64,000 nt of DNA from Gloeotrichia echinulata CP02 (GTDB lineage Bacteria > Cyanobacteriota > Cyanobacteriia > Cyanobacteriales > Nostocaceae): NCBI GenBank assembly GCA_038087035.1, contig CP051187.1, forward strand, positions 1,488,001-1,552,000, given 5' to 3'. The notes beneath the pieces are model-generated. The model was not told the DNA's origin. It ran no database searches and worked only from the letters and a program-made list of their open reading frames with translations. The position numbers were made by a program, and so were the translations under genes. Below are positions 51,762 to 60,708 of this stretch, piece by piece; positions within the stretch are counted from its first letter, which is position 1; each line of letters opens with the position of its first letter.

Positions 51762-51857
51762 GGGGACACAACGACCGCTCAGTGCATCGCTGGGGACACA
51801 ACGACCGCTCAGTGCATCGCTGGGGACACAACGACCGCTCAGTGCATCGCTGGGGAC
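51762..51857. repeat. 30-bp tandem repeat, three copies
   Basis: Unit GGGGACACAACGACCGCTCA plus GTGCATCGCT, three consecutive copies, ending in a fourth start (GGGGACTGG). The preceding bases GGTTAAGAAAACAAGTA also begin the 21-bp array at 51933. The surrounding 51488-51761 holds nothing else recognisable. Confidence 0.8.
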
Positions 51858-51932
51858 TGGGTTACAAGTCTGATTGTGTCTAGGTTTTATCATCATTTAA
51901 TGTCCTAAGCACTTTGGCGGTTGCTATACCTT

Positions 51933-52203
51933 GGTTAAGAAAACAAGTAGTTTCGTTACCAAGACAAGTAGTTTCGTTACCAAGACAAGTAGTTTCGTTA
52001 CCAAGACAAGTAGTTTCGTTACCAAGACAAGTAGTTTCGTTACCAAGACAACTACTTTCGTTACCAAGACAACTACTTTCGTTACCAAGACAACTACTTT
52101 CGTTACCAAGACAACTACTTTCGTTACCAAGACAACTACTTTCGTTACCAAGACAACTACTTTCGTTACCAAGACAACTACTTTCGTTACCAACACAAGT
52201 TCG
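51933..52203. repeat. 21-bp tandem repeat, about twelve copies in two types
   Basis: Unit GTTACCAAGACAAGTAGTTT plus C (first five copies) and GTTACCAAGACAACTACTTT plus C (next seven). The types differ only in the 8-mers AAGTAGTT and AACTACTT, which are reverse complements. There are no spacers. Several frames stay open through it (for example one with the period LPRQVVS), but they lack start signals and family similarity. Confidence 0.85.
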
Positions 52204-52307
52204 TAGCGATGGCTGTGTCCACCTACCGTACCGCCTGTTTTTTCCTAATTTCTCTCACTGCATTATTTATCTAATTTGTCAATGCGTAAGTCCTACTGAC
52301 TACGAAA

Positions 52308-53129
52308 TTATTCATCACTTTTATGAGCGATCGCCACTACAAGTTCTTCATACCGCCGTGGATCGCCTTCTGCTAACACCAGCCGCTCTTGTCCTTTGCG
52401 CCCATATAAACCCTCCATAATTTTTTGCCAATCCATAGAGGACAATGGTGAGGGTTGTTCCTCTGTCTTTTGAGCGCCAATGGTAACAGTCTGTGCTTGG
52501 AGTTGCTGCTGCGCCATCAAGACACGGGCACGCACTGCCGAACTTTTGTCCTTGATAGCCATTTGCTGAAGCTGTGACTCGATTTGCGATCGCCATTCTG
52601 GATAAGTTACGGCAATTGCATCTGCCAGATATTCTAACCCGACTACCGCTGAATAGCGTACCACCCACTCATCATCTTCCTGCGCTACAAATAACAGAGC
52701 ATCCATTGCTTCTGCTTGGGCAATTTCCAAAAGGTCATCAGGGAACCAGTGCCACTTCATCATTCCTAGACCCCTAGCAGCTGCGCGGCGGACGCTGAGG
52801 GCAAAATCAGCGGTGGCTGCTCCTAATAAGGTAACTAATCCTCTAGGATCACCAATTCCTGCTAGGGCACGGATTGCCCAAGCTCTGGCGGTGTAGTTAT
52901 GCAGATCGAGTAGCTCCAAAAGTCCTGGTACTGCGGGTTCTCCAATTTGGATTAGCCCATCGACAGCTGCCACTGCCGCACCTGGATTATTATAGCTCAA
53001 AGAGGCAATCAACGTGGGAACGGCTCCTTCTAAATGAGTTGCAGCCAGGTTTTTTACAGATGCTTGCAAAAGCAGAGAAGAATCTGCGTCTTCTACTGCA
53101 CGAATTAGAGTTTCAAGGTTATCAGGCAT
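52308..53129 (-). CDS. cpcF: phycocyanobilin lyase subunit beta
   Basis: A 273-residue HEAT/Armadillo-repeat protein of the CpcF/PecF lyase type: ATHLEGAVPTLIASLSYNNP, AVAAVDGLIQIGEPAVPGLL, ARAWAIRALAGIGDPRGLVT and VRRAAARGLGMMKWHWFPDD. With CpcE it attaches phycocyanobilin to Cys84 of CpcA. About 70 extra C-terminal residues after the last repeat (ending ELVVAIAHKSDE) make it longer than many CpcF proteins. It is separated from cpcE by 4.8 kb with genes on both strands, so it must have its own promoter. Confidence 0.85.
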   Translation of the reverse strand: MPDNLETLIRAVEDADSSLLLQASVKNLAATHLEGAVPTLIASLSYNNPGAAVAAVDGLIQIGEPAVPGLLELLDLHNYTARAWAIRALAGIGDPRGLVTLLGAATADFALSVRRAAARGLGMMKWHWFPDDLLEIAQAEAMDALLFVAQEDDEWVVRYSAVVGLEYLADAIAVTYPEWRSQIESQLQQMAIKDKSSAVRARVLMAQQQLQAQTVTIGAQKTEEQPSPLSSMDWQKIMEGLYGRKGQERLVLAEGDPRRYEELVVAIAHKSDE

Positions 53130-53526
53130 GAGCGAGAGGAGCGATAGTTCTACCTTTTATATTTTCGCTGTTGCGGCTACAATAATTCATCCATTAATTT
53201 GATAACTTTTATTGTGAATATTTTTAACCGAATCGTATTGCCACAGATCCCGTAGGGGCACAGCACTGCCGTGCCCCTACTGCGTGGTCTATGGGACTTC
53301 CAAATAAAAAAACATCCAACTTTTATTGTGGAGTGGACTTAAGCCCGCCCGTAGACAAAGGTATTGCCACAGATCCCGTAGGGGCACGGCACTGCCGTGC
53401 CCTATTCAAGTTGAAGCCGCGCCAACGTTCAACCGAAATCTACCTACTTTGTATCAGTTTTAGCTTGTAATTTTATGTATGATTTTTTACACTAGATTAG
53501 TGATTATCTAATTTTAATTGTTATTT
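53130..53526. repeat. spacer with duplicated palindromic repeat
   Basis: Two copies (about 53235-53280 and 53357-53402) of GTATTGCCACAGATCCCGTA followed by GGGGCAC..GTGCCCC palindrome arms. Between them lies non-coding AT-rich DNA. The promoters of cpcF and of the COP23 gene should both be here. Confidence 0.6.
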
Positions 53527-54132
53527 ATGAAACAATATTCACTCCGCCATATAACAGTAGGAATGGCGACAAATTTTGCCATTACTTCACTTGTAGCACT
53601 TACCAGCACTGTATCTTTCACTCAACCCAGCCACGCACAAAGTAGGAACAAGTTTTTCTGTGGTAAGAACAAAGGGGTACCAACAACAATGGTTCGTACC
53701 TCACGGGGAAATGAACCGATGATTCGCTGGAAAATTAGGGATTTCAGCCGTTCGGGATATACACCGCAGAAACGTTGTCAGACTGTTTCTCAAAGGATTC
53801 AGCGCTACTACGACAATGGAGAAATTTACATTACTAGTAGAAGCAATTTCAAGGGTTATCCTGTGCTGTGTATTTCTAACAGCAAAGGCGGTTCTTGTTC
53901 TAGTGAGAACATTTTAGTTACCCTGAAGCCAGGAACTGATACAGGGAAAGTCTTGCAACAGATAATAGATTTCCGCCAGGGAGCAGCAGATAAACCGATT
54001 GAACTGAGTGGTAGCGAGTTTGTTACCTACGTTGATGGGGAATTCTACCTTGATGTTAAGGGGCTTGTAGATTCTACTGAAGCAAACGCTGGAGGAGATT
54101 CTAATTCAAAACCTGTACAGCCTAGATTTTAA
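53527..54132 (+). CDS. COP23-domain secreted protein
   Basis: A 201-residue protein with a signal peptide (KQYSLRHITVGMATNFAI to about the HAQS cleavage site) and the COP23-type domain: KFFCGKNKGVPTTMVRTSRG, EPMIRWKIRDF, RCQTVSQRIQRYY and YPVLCISNSKGGSC. COP23 proteins were named from a circadian-oscillating membrane-associated protein of a unicellular cyanobacterium. It is followed 37 bases later by a trypsin-like gene; this pairing suggests a processing system in the periplasm. ATG 53527 is preferred over TTG 53518. Confidence 0.8.
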   Translation: MKQYSLRHITVGMATNFAITSLVALTSTVSFTQPSHAQSRNKFFCGKNKGVPTTMVRTSRGNEPMIRWKIRDFSRSGYTPQKRCQTVSQRIQRYYDNGEIYITSRSNFKGYPVLCISNSKGGSCSSENILVTLKPGTDTGKVLQQIIDFRQGAADKPIELSGSEFVTYVDGEFYLDVKGLVDSTEANAGGDSNSKPVQPRF

Positions 54133-54169
54133 TTTTATCATATCAGCAAATGAATGGAGCCAGCCCCAG

Positions 54170-55096
54170 ATGAATAGGCGATGTTTGCTGCAAGGAACCT
54201 GGACTTTACTCCTCTTTTTTGCCTGTCTTGCTGGAATCGCCTTGGCTTTACCAAAGCAAAAACAAATTTCTCACCTTTGTACAAAGGTTAATTGCAAGGA
54301 ACTTAGTCAGCAACAATTGCAACAAATTTCCCAGGCTATTACCGTCAAAGTACTTGCAAAAGATTTCTTGGGTTCAGGAAGTTTACTAAAAAATGAAGGA
54401 CTGGTTTATACAGTTATCACTAATGCTCATGTGTTGAGAACTGCTGAACCTCCCTATCAAATTCAAACACCAGATGGGCTTATTTACCAAGCTACGATAG
54501 TTAAAAATGTGAGTTGGGACGGTAATGATTTGGGTTTGTTGCAGTTTCGCAGCACTGGTGCTGTTTATCAAGTGGGAAATTTGGCAGATTCTTCTAGCTT
54601 GGCTATTGGAGATAAGGTATTTGTGGGTGGATTTACTTCGAGGATTGAGGAGTCTCAGACAACCCGGTTTGTATTTACATCCGGTCAGGTTTCTTTGGTA
54701 CTCGACAAAGCATTAGAGGCTGGTTACCAAATTGGTTATACCAATGATATCCGCAAAGGGATGAGTGGCGCACCTTTGTTAAACCATCGGGGTGAGATTG
54801 TGGGTATTAATGGGCGACATAAATATCCTCTGTGGGATGCTCCTGAATTCTATAAAGATGGGTCACAGGTTTGTAAACCTTTGAAGGAATTAATTACTAG
54901 TTCTAGTTTGGCAGTTCCAATCAAAACAGTGGTGCAGTTGGCTCCAAAATTTGCGCCAAAACCAAAAAATATTACTCAACAAAATCCTGAATTGATGCCA
55001 ATAGAATCTGATTTTGAGCCAGAAAAAGATAAGTATATTCCCTATAGTATTTTGCAAATGCAAGCTGCTGCTGAGGCGGCAAAAAATTGCATTTAG
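54170..55096 (+). CDS. secreted trypsin-like serine protease
   Basis: A 308-residue S1-fold protease with an N-terminal signal or anchor helix (WTLLLFFACLAGIALAL). The catalytic triad is visible: His in TNAHVL, Asp in GNDLGLLQF and Ser in GMSGAPLL. About 70 residues after the protease core are basic and low-complexity. Located between the COP23 gene and a trypsin/TPR gene on the same strand; probably acts outside the cytoplasmic membrane. Substrate unknown. Confidence 0.88.
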   Translation: MNRRCLLQGTWTLLLFFACLAGIALALPKQKQISHLCTKVNCKELSQQQLQQISQAITVKVLAKDFLGSGSLLKNEGLVYTVITNAHVLRTAEPPYQIQTPDGLIYQATIVKNVSWDGNDLGLLQFRSTGAVYQVGNLADSSSLAIGDKVFVGGFTSRIEESQTTRFVFTSGQVSLVLDKALEAGYQIGYTNDIRKGMSGAPLLNHRGEIVGINGRHKYPLWDAPEFYKDGSQVCKPLKELITSSSLAVPIKTVVQLAPKFAPKPKNITQQNPELMPIESDFEPEKDKYIPYSILQMQAAAEAAKNCI

Positions 55097-55109
55097 TAGG
55101 GTGTGTTAG

Positions 55110-55262
55110 CGACAGCGTTACGAACTCCGTTTATAAGGATTTGGTGCGTTACGAACTCCGTTTATAAGGATTTGGTGCGTTACGAACTCCGTTTATAAGG
55201 ATTTGGTGCGTTACGAACTCCGTTTATAAGGATTTGGTGCGTTACGAACTCCGTTCTAACGC
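55110..55262. repeat. 31-bp tandem repeat, about five copies
   Basis: Unit GTTACGAACTCCGTTTATAA plus GGATTTGGTGC. It is bounded by GGGTGTGTTAGCG and CTAACGCACCCTAC, which are inverted relative to each other, so the array may have grown inside a palindromic element. Confidence 0.8.
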
Positions 55263-55334
55263 ACCCTACAATACTGAGGCGGCAAAAAGTTGTATTCAGT
55301 AACGCCTGTTTTTCAAGCAATTAGAGGTTAAATC

Positions 55335-56630
55335 ATGAGGTTTACTGGTGGACTTGCGGCGGTTTTATGTGGTACAGCAATTGTGATTGTGTCGCCGTTA
55401 GTCGCTAAGGCGTTGACGGCTTCACAAGTTTATTCTATAGCGCAAGAAATTACAGTTCGCATTGATGGCGCGAATACTGGTTCTGGAATAATTATTGAGC
55501 GTCAAGGTGATAGTTATACTGTTGTGACTTGCTGGCATGTAGTACAAGAAAAAGGTAGCTACACTATCCAGACTTCTGATGGGAGGAAATATACAATCAA
55601 CAATAGCCAAGTAAAACGATTAGGGAATGTTGATTTGGCTGTGTTTCAGTTTAGCAGTAACCAAAATTATCGCGTAGCAGAAAAAGGAAACTCTGACCAA
55701 GTTACAGGAGGTAAAAATGTTTATATTGCTGGTTATCCCAATATAGCAGGACGCAACTTTCAAAGTTTAGATGGGAAAATTTCTGGTCGGGTACAAAACC
55801 CCAAAGATGGCTATGCTTTGCTTTATACAGTGCAAGCTTTCGGAGGAATGAGTGGTGGTCCGATACTAGATGAGGAAGGGAAGTTAGTTGGTATTCACGG
55901 CCGCGCTGAAACTGATCCTGGTGGGGGTGGTACTGCGGTGTTAGGAATTCCGTTGAACACTTATTTAAGTCTTGCACCGTCTGCACCACCAGTGGCGATT
56001 AAGCCAACTCCTCAGCCAACAAATCCTCCACAATCTGGAAATACTAATAACTCAAAAAAAGATGTAGAGTTCTTTACTCAAGGTTATCAAAAGTATAAAC
56101 AAGGTGACTGGCAAGGAGCGATCGCTGATTATGACCAAGCTATCAAAATTAATCCCAACTATGCCGATGCCTACTACAACCGGGGTATTGCTCGCAGTGA
56201 CTTGGGAGATAACCAAGGTGCGATCGCTGATTACACCCAAGCTATCAAAATTAATCCCAACTATGCCTATGCCTACCACAACCGGGGTATTGCTCGCAGT
56301 GACTTGGGAGATAAGCAAGGTGCGATCGCTGATTATAACCAAGCCATTCGTCTTAATCCTAACTATGACACTGCTTACTATGGCCGGGGTAGTGTCCGCA
56401 AAGAATTGGGAGATAACCAAGGTGCGATCGCTGATTATACCCAAGCCCTCAAAATTAATCCGAACTTAGCCATTGCTTACTATGCCAGGAGTATTCCCCG
56501 CAAACTATTGGAGGATAACCAAGGGGCTATTAGCGATCTACAAAAGGCTGCGGAATTATTTAAAAAGCAGGGAGATACGGTATGGTATCAAAAGTCTTTG
56601 GATTTGATTAAGAAATATCAACAAGAATGA
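55335..56630 (+). CDS. secreted trypsin-like protease with TPR repeats
   Basis: A 431-residue protein: signal peptide (FTGGLAAVLCGTAIVIVSPL), a trypsin-like domain with triad His in TCWHVV, Asp in NVDLAVFQF and Ser in GGMSGGPIL, a Pro/Asn linker (PTPQPTNPPQSG), and four to five TPR units of the form GDWQGAIADYDQAIKINPNY. The TPRs are very alike at DNA level (each carrying GCGATCGC), suggesting recent repeat expansion. With the two upstream genes it forms a plausible transcription unit for periplasmic proteolysis. Confidence 0.9.
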   Translation: MRFTGGLAAVLCGTAIVIVSPLVAKALTASQVYSIAQEITVRIDGANTGSGIIIERQGDSYTVVTCWHVVQEKGSYTIQTSDGRKYTINNSQVKRLGNVDLAVFQFSSNQNYRVAEKGNSDQVTGGKNVYIAGYPNIAGRNFQSLDGKISGRVQNPKDGYALLYTVQAFGGMSGGPILDEEGKLVGIHGRAETDPGGGGTAVLGIPLNTYLSLAPSAPPVAIKPTPQPTNPPQSGNTNNSKKDVEFFTQGYQKYKQGDWQGAIADYDQAIKINPNYADAYYNRGIARSDLGDNQGAIADYTQAIKINPNYAYAYHNRGIARSDLGDKQGAIADYNQAIRLNPNYDTAYYGRGSVRKELGDNQGAIADYTQALKINPNLAIAYYARSIPRKLLEDNQGAISDLQKAAELFKKQGDTVWYQKSLDLIKKYQQE

Positions 56631-56831
56631 TGATGAGGACTATATTCATCAGCACTTACTTGGGTGTCATATTTAAAGAATGGTGCGTGACGCCACAAGT
56701 CAAGTAAGCTGCGTACAATATTTATCGAACCGTCACGCACCCTACGATTAAGCTAGCACAGCTTTGGCGGGGTGGGGTTCTTCAGGTTTAGTAAGTAATT
56801 AAGCTGACATGATATAACTCAATTTCACAAA

Positions 56832-57389
56832 TTAATTAATATCAAATGATGTAACCATTTCTTCCACCTTGGGCAAAAACTTGTCATATACCCCAACTTC
56901 AGCCGCATAAGTAATATAATAAGCTCGATTATTTCTCAGCGTCCCAATTTCCATAACCTTTAAATTACATTGCCCGTCTTGTCGTTGATAAACTAACTTA
57001 TAAGCTTTGAAACTTGACAAAGTAGTATTCGCCTTTGAGTTATCAGTCACTTGGGAATTGGGATTATTGCCCACAATTTTCTTCTTAGCTGTATCCTCCT
57101 TGTATTCATCTAAAGACTGTACCTGCTTTAAAGAATCAACATTAATTGTTATCTCAACAGGACAGTTATTTGTTGGTTTTTCAACCTTGGGAAAGAATCT
57201 AGCTACCTCACCAAAACCATTTTGAGTTTGTTTTGACCAAGATTGGGGATATTTTATCTCTACTTTCAAATCAGGATTTTTATACTGCAAGAGTGGTTCT
57301 TTGGAAGTTTGGATAACCAAGAGAATCACTCCACCAATCACTGCGACAGCAAGTGGAGCAACAAATAGTTCAACAAATTTTTTCATCAT
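56832..57389 (-). CDS. membrane-anchored PsbP-like protein
   Basis: A 185-residue protein with an N-terminal helix (FVELFVAPLAVAVIGGVILL) and a domain that reads like the PsbP/MOG1 fold: VEIKYPQSWSKQTQNGFGEV, SLDEYKEDTAKKK, FKAYKLVYQRQ and YYITYAAEVGVYDKFLP. It probably faces the periplasm or lumen. Not a photosystem II subunit by length or sequence. Convergent with the trypsin/TPR gene; no operon partner. Confidence 0.65.
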   Translation of the reverse strand: MMKKFVELFVAPLAVAVIGGVILLVIQTSKEPLLQYKNPDLKVEIKYPQSWSKQTQNGFGEVARFFPKVEKPTNNCPVEITINVDSLKQVQSLDEYKEDTAKKKIVGNNPNSQVTDNSKANTTLSSFKAYKLVYQRQDGQCNLKVMEIGTLRNNRAYYITYAAEVGVYDKFLPKVEEMVTSFDIN

Positions 57390-57892
57390 TGTCCCAACTG
57401 CTTGATAATTTGGTAACGTCCACCTAGCTTTTGACCCAGCATTTAATTTCCCTCGCAGGAATTGGTTGCTTAAGGGTTATTTTAAGTGGATTTTGCTACC
57501 TAATGTCAAGTGGTATTGCTTGCAAATGTCATTTTGTCTTAGGGGTTTAGCACTGCTAAACCCTGCATAGCGTGGTACCTGCATAGCGTGGTATTAGTTA
57601 CAAATGTCATTTCGTCGTAGGGGTTTAGCACTGCTAAACCCTGCATAGCGCGGATCTATTTACCATCAAAGTAATGATTAATCAAAGCGTGAAACTCAGG
57701 ATTTTGGTAAATGCATACAATGATTATAGCAGTTATCGGTTGAGTCCAATACACTCGTAAGGGCACAGCAGTGCTGTGCCCCTACACGCGACTATCTAAT
57801 TTTGTATTGCATCCAACTGAGAACCGCTATAATTTAGACAGTGCGTAAGTCCTAAGATATTAGGTTTACGGTTATATAAATGTCAGATGCTG
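57390..57892. repeat. spacer with GGTTTAGCACTGCTAAACC palindromes
   Basis: Two copies of the palindrome (about 57544 and 57622) inside a duplicated phrase ending CCTGCATAGCG. A further GGGCACAGCAGTGCTGTGCCC palindrome is near 57764 and a GCGTAAGTCCTA end near 57842. No gene. Confidence 0.6.
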
Positions 57893-58708
57893 CTATAATA
57901 ATCCATCCATTAATTGCATCACTTTGATTGCTCCTGGTGATAAATCCCCTGGTGTAGTAAGTATCAATTGTTTTTCTAATAAACCCTTGAGGGAAATAAG
58001 TTTAAGGCTATTTTCTGCCAGAGTTTGAGCGATCGCATCCGCTGCTGGTAAATACCCAATCGCCCCCAAATCTGACAACACTGCGCGACGTAGCTGCAAA
58101 TCGTCATTAGCCAGTGCTTGTGTGAGGCGATCGCCATACTGATTCGATGACGTTAGCTGATACATTGCCCGCGCTGCAGCATACTGTATCCGGGGAATAA
58201 AATGATCTAAAAATGGTTGAATCACCAAAATTGCATCGATAGCCCCCAAGGTTCCCAATGCTTCGATAATCGAATCGAAGGGTTGACTAAGTTGGGGCGG
58301 TTCTGGTGCGGGTAAAGTTCCGGGAATTTGATTATTAAGTAACTCGATTAGCCTGGGAATACAAGAGGAGTCGCCTAACATTTCCAGAGATTGGGCTGCG
58401 GCTTCCCGCACGTAGAAATCAGAGCATTCCAACGCTCGAATTAATGCCGACACTGCGCGTCTTTCCCCTAATTTCCCCAATGCTCTGGCTGCATTCCGTC
58501 GTAGGGGATAACCACCAGCATGGGTGCGATCGTCTTCGTCTTCTAAGGCTGTAATTAATACATCAATGGCTTCTGGAGCATCCACCCGAAAGCGCCCTAA
58601 CCACCAAGCCGCATACACCCGCAATCCCAAATCTTCACCTTGGAGATTGGCGATCGCTTGTTCTACAGTTAATTGACCATCATCCTGGATATTAGCTTTG
58701 TTTTCCAT
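57893..58708 (-). CDS. cpcE: phycocyanobilin lyase subunit alpha
   Basis: A 271-residue HEAT-repeat lyase subunit of usual length: LGLRVYAAWWLGRFRVDAPE, GGYPLRRNAARALGKLGERR, SDFYVREAAAQSLEMLGD and RIQYAAARAMYQLTSSNQYG. It pairs with CpcF to attach phycocyanobilin to CpcA. It follows cpcA by 86 bases, the standard cpcB-cpcA-cpcE order, but the expected next gene cpcF is missing and lies at 52.3 kb instead. The spacer from cpcA has an inverted repeat (CTTTGTGTC/GACACAAAG), perhaps an attenuator limiting lyase expression. Confidence 0.93.
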   Translation of the reverse strand: MENKANIQDDGQLTVEQAIANLQGEDLGLRVYAAWWLGRFRVDAPEAIDVLITALEDEDDRTHAGGYPLRRNAARALGKLGERRAVSALIRALECSDFYVREAAAQSLEMLGDSSCIPRLIELLNNQIPGTLPAPEPPQLSQPFDSIIEALGTLGAIDAILVIQPFLDHFIPRIQYAAARAMYQLTSSNQYGDRLTQALANDDLQLRRAVLSDLGAIGYLPAADAIAQTLAENSLKLISLKGLLEKQLILTTPGDLSPGAIKVMQLMDGLL

Positions 58709-58794
58709 AGTCTTGTATCTTTGTGTCTTCGTGTCTTCGTGGTTTAACTTTTAACCACCAAGGCACAAAGACACAAAGTCTTTTCAAGTCAGAA

Positions 58795-59283
58795 TTAGCT
58801 TAATGCGTTGATAGCGTAGTCGATGTAGGAGTTTGCTTCAACAGCGGGGTCGCCACTCAAACCGTGGTTAGCTTTGATATACTTCAGAGCTTCAATATAC
58901 CAGCTGGGAGATAGATCAAAGGTGCGGTTGATTTCAGCGATACCACTGATTAAGTAGTCATCCAATGGACCTGTACCACCAACAACTAGGCAGTAAGTAA
59001 CCATGCGGAGGTAGTAACCGATGTCACGCACGCACTTATCTTTGCCAGTTTGAGTAGAAGCAAAGTTAGGACCAGAGGTGGTGGTGGTGTAGGGGTATTT
59101 GCTGTAAACAGCATTAGCAGCACCAGAAGCCAGGGTAGAAGCTTTTGAACTTAATGTTTTTGCAGCTTCTAGACTTGCTTTAGCTTTGCCGAAACGACCA
59201 AATGCGGTTTGGATTTCGGTGGAGCTGAGGAAGCGTCCTTGGGAATCAGCAGCAGCTACTGCTTCGGTCAAAGGGGTTTTCAT
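58795..59283 (-). CDS. cpcA: C-phycocyanin alpha subunit
   Basis: A 162-residue phycobiliprotein (MKTPLTEAVAAADSQGRFLS to SYIDYAINALS). The chromophore Cys84 is in KCVRDIGYYLRMVTYC. It is phycocyanin rather than phycoerythrocyanin because the RFLSSTEIQTAFGRF and NGPNFAST-type regions match CpcA. It forms the alpha-beta trimer discs of phycobilisome rods with CpcB, 92 bases upstream. GGGAG lies in front of ATG. Confidence 0.97.
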   Translation of the reverse strand: MKTPLTEAVAAADSQGRFLSSTEIQTAFGRFGKAKASLEAAKTLSSKASTLASGAANAVYSKYPYTTTTSGPNFASTQTGKDKCVRDIGYYLRMVTYCLVVGGTGPLDDYLISGIAEINRTFDLSPSWYIEALKYIKANHGLSGDPAVEANSYIDYAINALS

Positions 59284-59375
59284 GTCAGGTTTTCTCCCTA
59301 TAATGTTGGTTGAAATAGCTTGTAGGAATTGTTTCAGCTATCTGAAACTGAGCAAAAATTCGATGAATCGCGCTT

Positions 59376-59894
59376 TTACGCAACTGCAGAAGCCGCTCTA
59401 TCAAAATAGCTGGCTACTTCAGACATTAGGCTGGCACAATCGCCTCTGGTGATACCATTGTTGTCGCCAGCAATAGCGATCGCATGATCTTTCATTTTTT
59501 GAACACCAACTGCTACGGAAGCACCGGGGGTTCCTAGAGCCAAATAGGTTTCTCTCAAACCGTTGAGGCAGCGATCATCTAGAATGCTGGCATCTCCAGA
59601 GAAAATAGCATAGGTGATGTAGCGTAAGATGATTTCCATGTCGCGTAAACAAGCAGCCATGCGACGGCTGGTGTAAGCATTACCACCAGCAGCAATCAAC
59701 TGGGGCTGTTCTGCAAACAGAGAACGAGCTGCATTTGCCACAATTGTGGAAGAATTGCCGGTAATGCGGTTTACAACGTCCATCCGCTTGTTGCCATCAG
59801 CAACAATAGCACTCAAAGCATCGATTTGAGAAGGACTCAGGTATTCACCCCGTGCATCAGCTTGGGAGACTACTTTTGCAAATGCGTCAAACAT
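59376..59894 (-). CDS. cpcB: C-phycocyanin beta subunit
   Basis: A 172-residue beta subunit. Both bilin cysteines are visible, in RRMAACLRDMEIILRY and ITRGDCASLMSEVASYFDRA, and the methylated Asn site in GGNAYTSRR. AGGAG lies eight bases before ATG. First gene of cpcB-cpcA-cpcE; the promoter and a long leader must lie in 59895-60369. Confidence 0.97.
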   Translation of the reverse strand: MFDAFAKVVSQADARGEYLSPSQIDALSAIVADGNKRMDVVNRITGNSSTIVANAARSLFAEQPQLIAAGGNAYTSRRMAACLRDMEIILRYITYAIFSGDASILDDRCLNGLRETYLALGTPGASVAVGVQKMKDHAIAIAGDNNGITRGDCASLMSEVASYFDRAASAVA

Positions 59895-60369
59895 ACACTC
59901 AATCTCCTAATTTGTTTAGCCGAGTATGGCTTGGATTATTAAGTTCTTCTTTGTTGTTTATACTATATCGTTGAATCATTTGTTTATTACAAATTGTCAA
60001 GCAGATGATGGTATGAGTTTAAATGTTTGTTTATCAGCCTTTTTGTGCTGATTACTGTGAATTTATCTTCTTAGCACTGATTAATCAGTATTCGGTAGCG
60101 TCTATCTGCCTCTAGCGGCACTATAGCCAGATATTCTTGAATATACGCTCAAGCGAAAAATGATAGAAAATATGAAGAAATATTAACAGCCTGAGTTTTG
60201 CCTACCCTGTCTTTTCCTGTCGGAGACTTACTCGGCATGGGGCATGGGGCATGGGGCATAGGGCATAGGGCATAGGGCAGGAAAAATTAACCAATGCCCT
60301 ATTCCCTATCCCAGATCTCCACGAATAGGCTAGTGTGTAAGTCCTGGGACTAAGTAGCAACTTAGGTTA
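59895..60369 (-). promoter_or_regulatory. cpcB: leader and promoter region of cpcB
   Basis: A 475-base gene-free stretch before cpcB, as expected for the long untranslated leader of phycocyanin operons. About 60236-60283 carries GGGGCAT heptamers in tandem (GGCATGGGGCATGGGGCAT), and a GTGTAAGTCCT repeat end is near 60332. No promoter hexamers are asserted. Confidence 0.5.
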
Positions 60370-60576
60370 TCAGGATTTAGTTGCTGTCCAATTTTTCTTG
60401 AGCAGTGCGAGAAAGGTGGCAATACCTTTAGAAAATCCCGGCGGATCTGGCAACACATACTCTGGGAACTCTTCATAGGGAAGCCACGGCTCCGATGAAT
60501 TATGCCGCAGGTACAAAACGCGATCGTCCCCTTCTAGTTTCCAGAGCATTTGACCGCCGGTGGGAATTTCAGCCAT
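60370..60576 (-). CDS. small phycobilisome-linked protein of unknown function
   Basis: A 68-residue protein (MAEIPTGGQMLWKLEGDDRV, LYLRHNSSEPWLPYEEFPEY, then VLPDPPGF). AGGAG lies seven bases before ATG. It is aromatic and acidic in the middle with a basic C-terminal helix. It sits between the tnpB element and the cpcB leader, on the strand of all cpc genes. I do not recognise the family; a small regulator or assembly protein is only a guess. Confidence 0.65.
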   Translation of the reverse strand: MAEIPTGGQMLWKLEGDDRVLYLRHNSSEPWLPYEEFPEYVLPDPPGFSKGIATFLALLKKNWTATKS

Positions 60577-60708
60577 GTCTTTCTCCTATTGTGCAAACAA
60601 AAATACTTAGTCAACCGCTAAGAGGGGTCTGGTGGGAGTACCGCAGTTAAGATGGGTGGTTTATTTACGCCGTGCAGTTCCATAGCAGCAGTAGACGATT
60701 TCTAATAC

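Noticed and set aside
51762..52203. Possible CRISPR array
   Set aside because: Repeats are directly adjacent without unique spacers and no cas genes are near.
51914..52420. 168-codon frame with LPRQ(V/L)VS repeats
   Set aside because: It is the reading of the 21-bp tandem array; other frames of the same DNA are equally open, there is no ribosome binding site and no non-repeat domain.
58795..59894. Phycoerythrocyanin (pecA/pecB) identity of the phycobiliprotein pair
   Set aside because: Alpha and beta sequences match phycocyanin, including the alpha start, Cys84 context and C-terminus.
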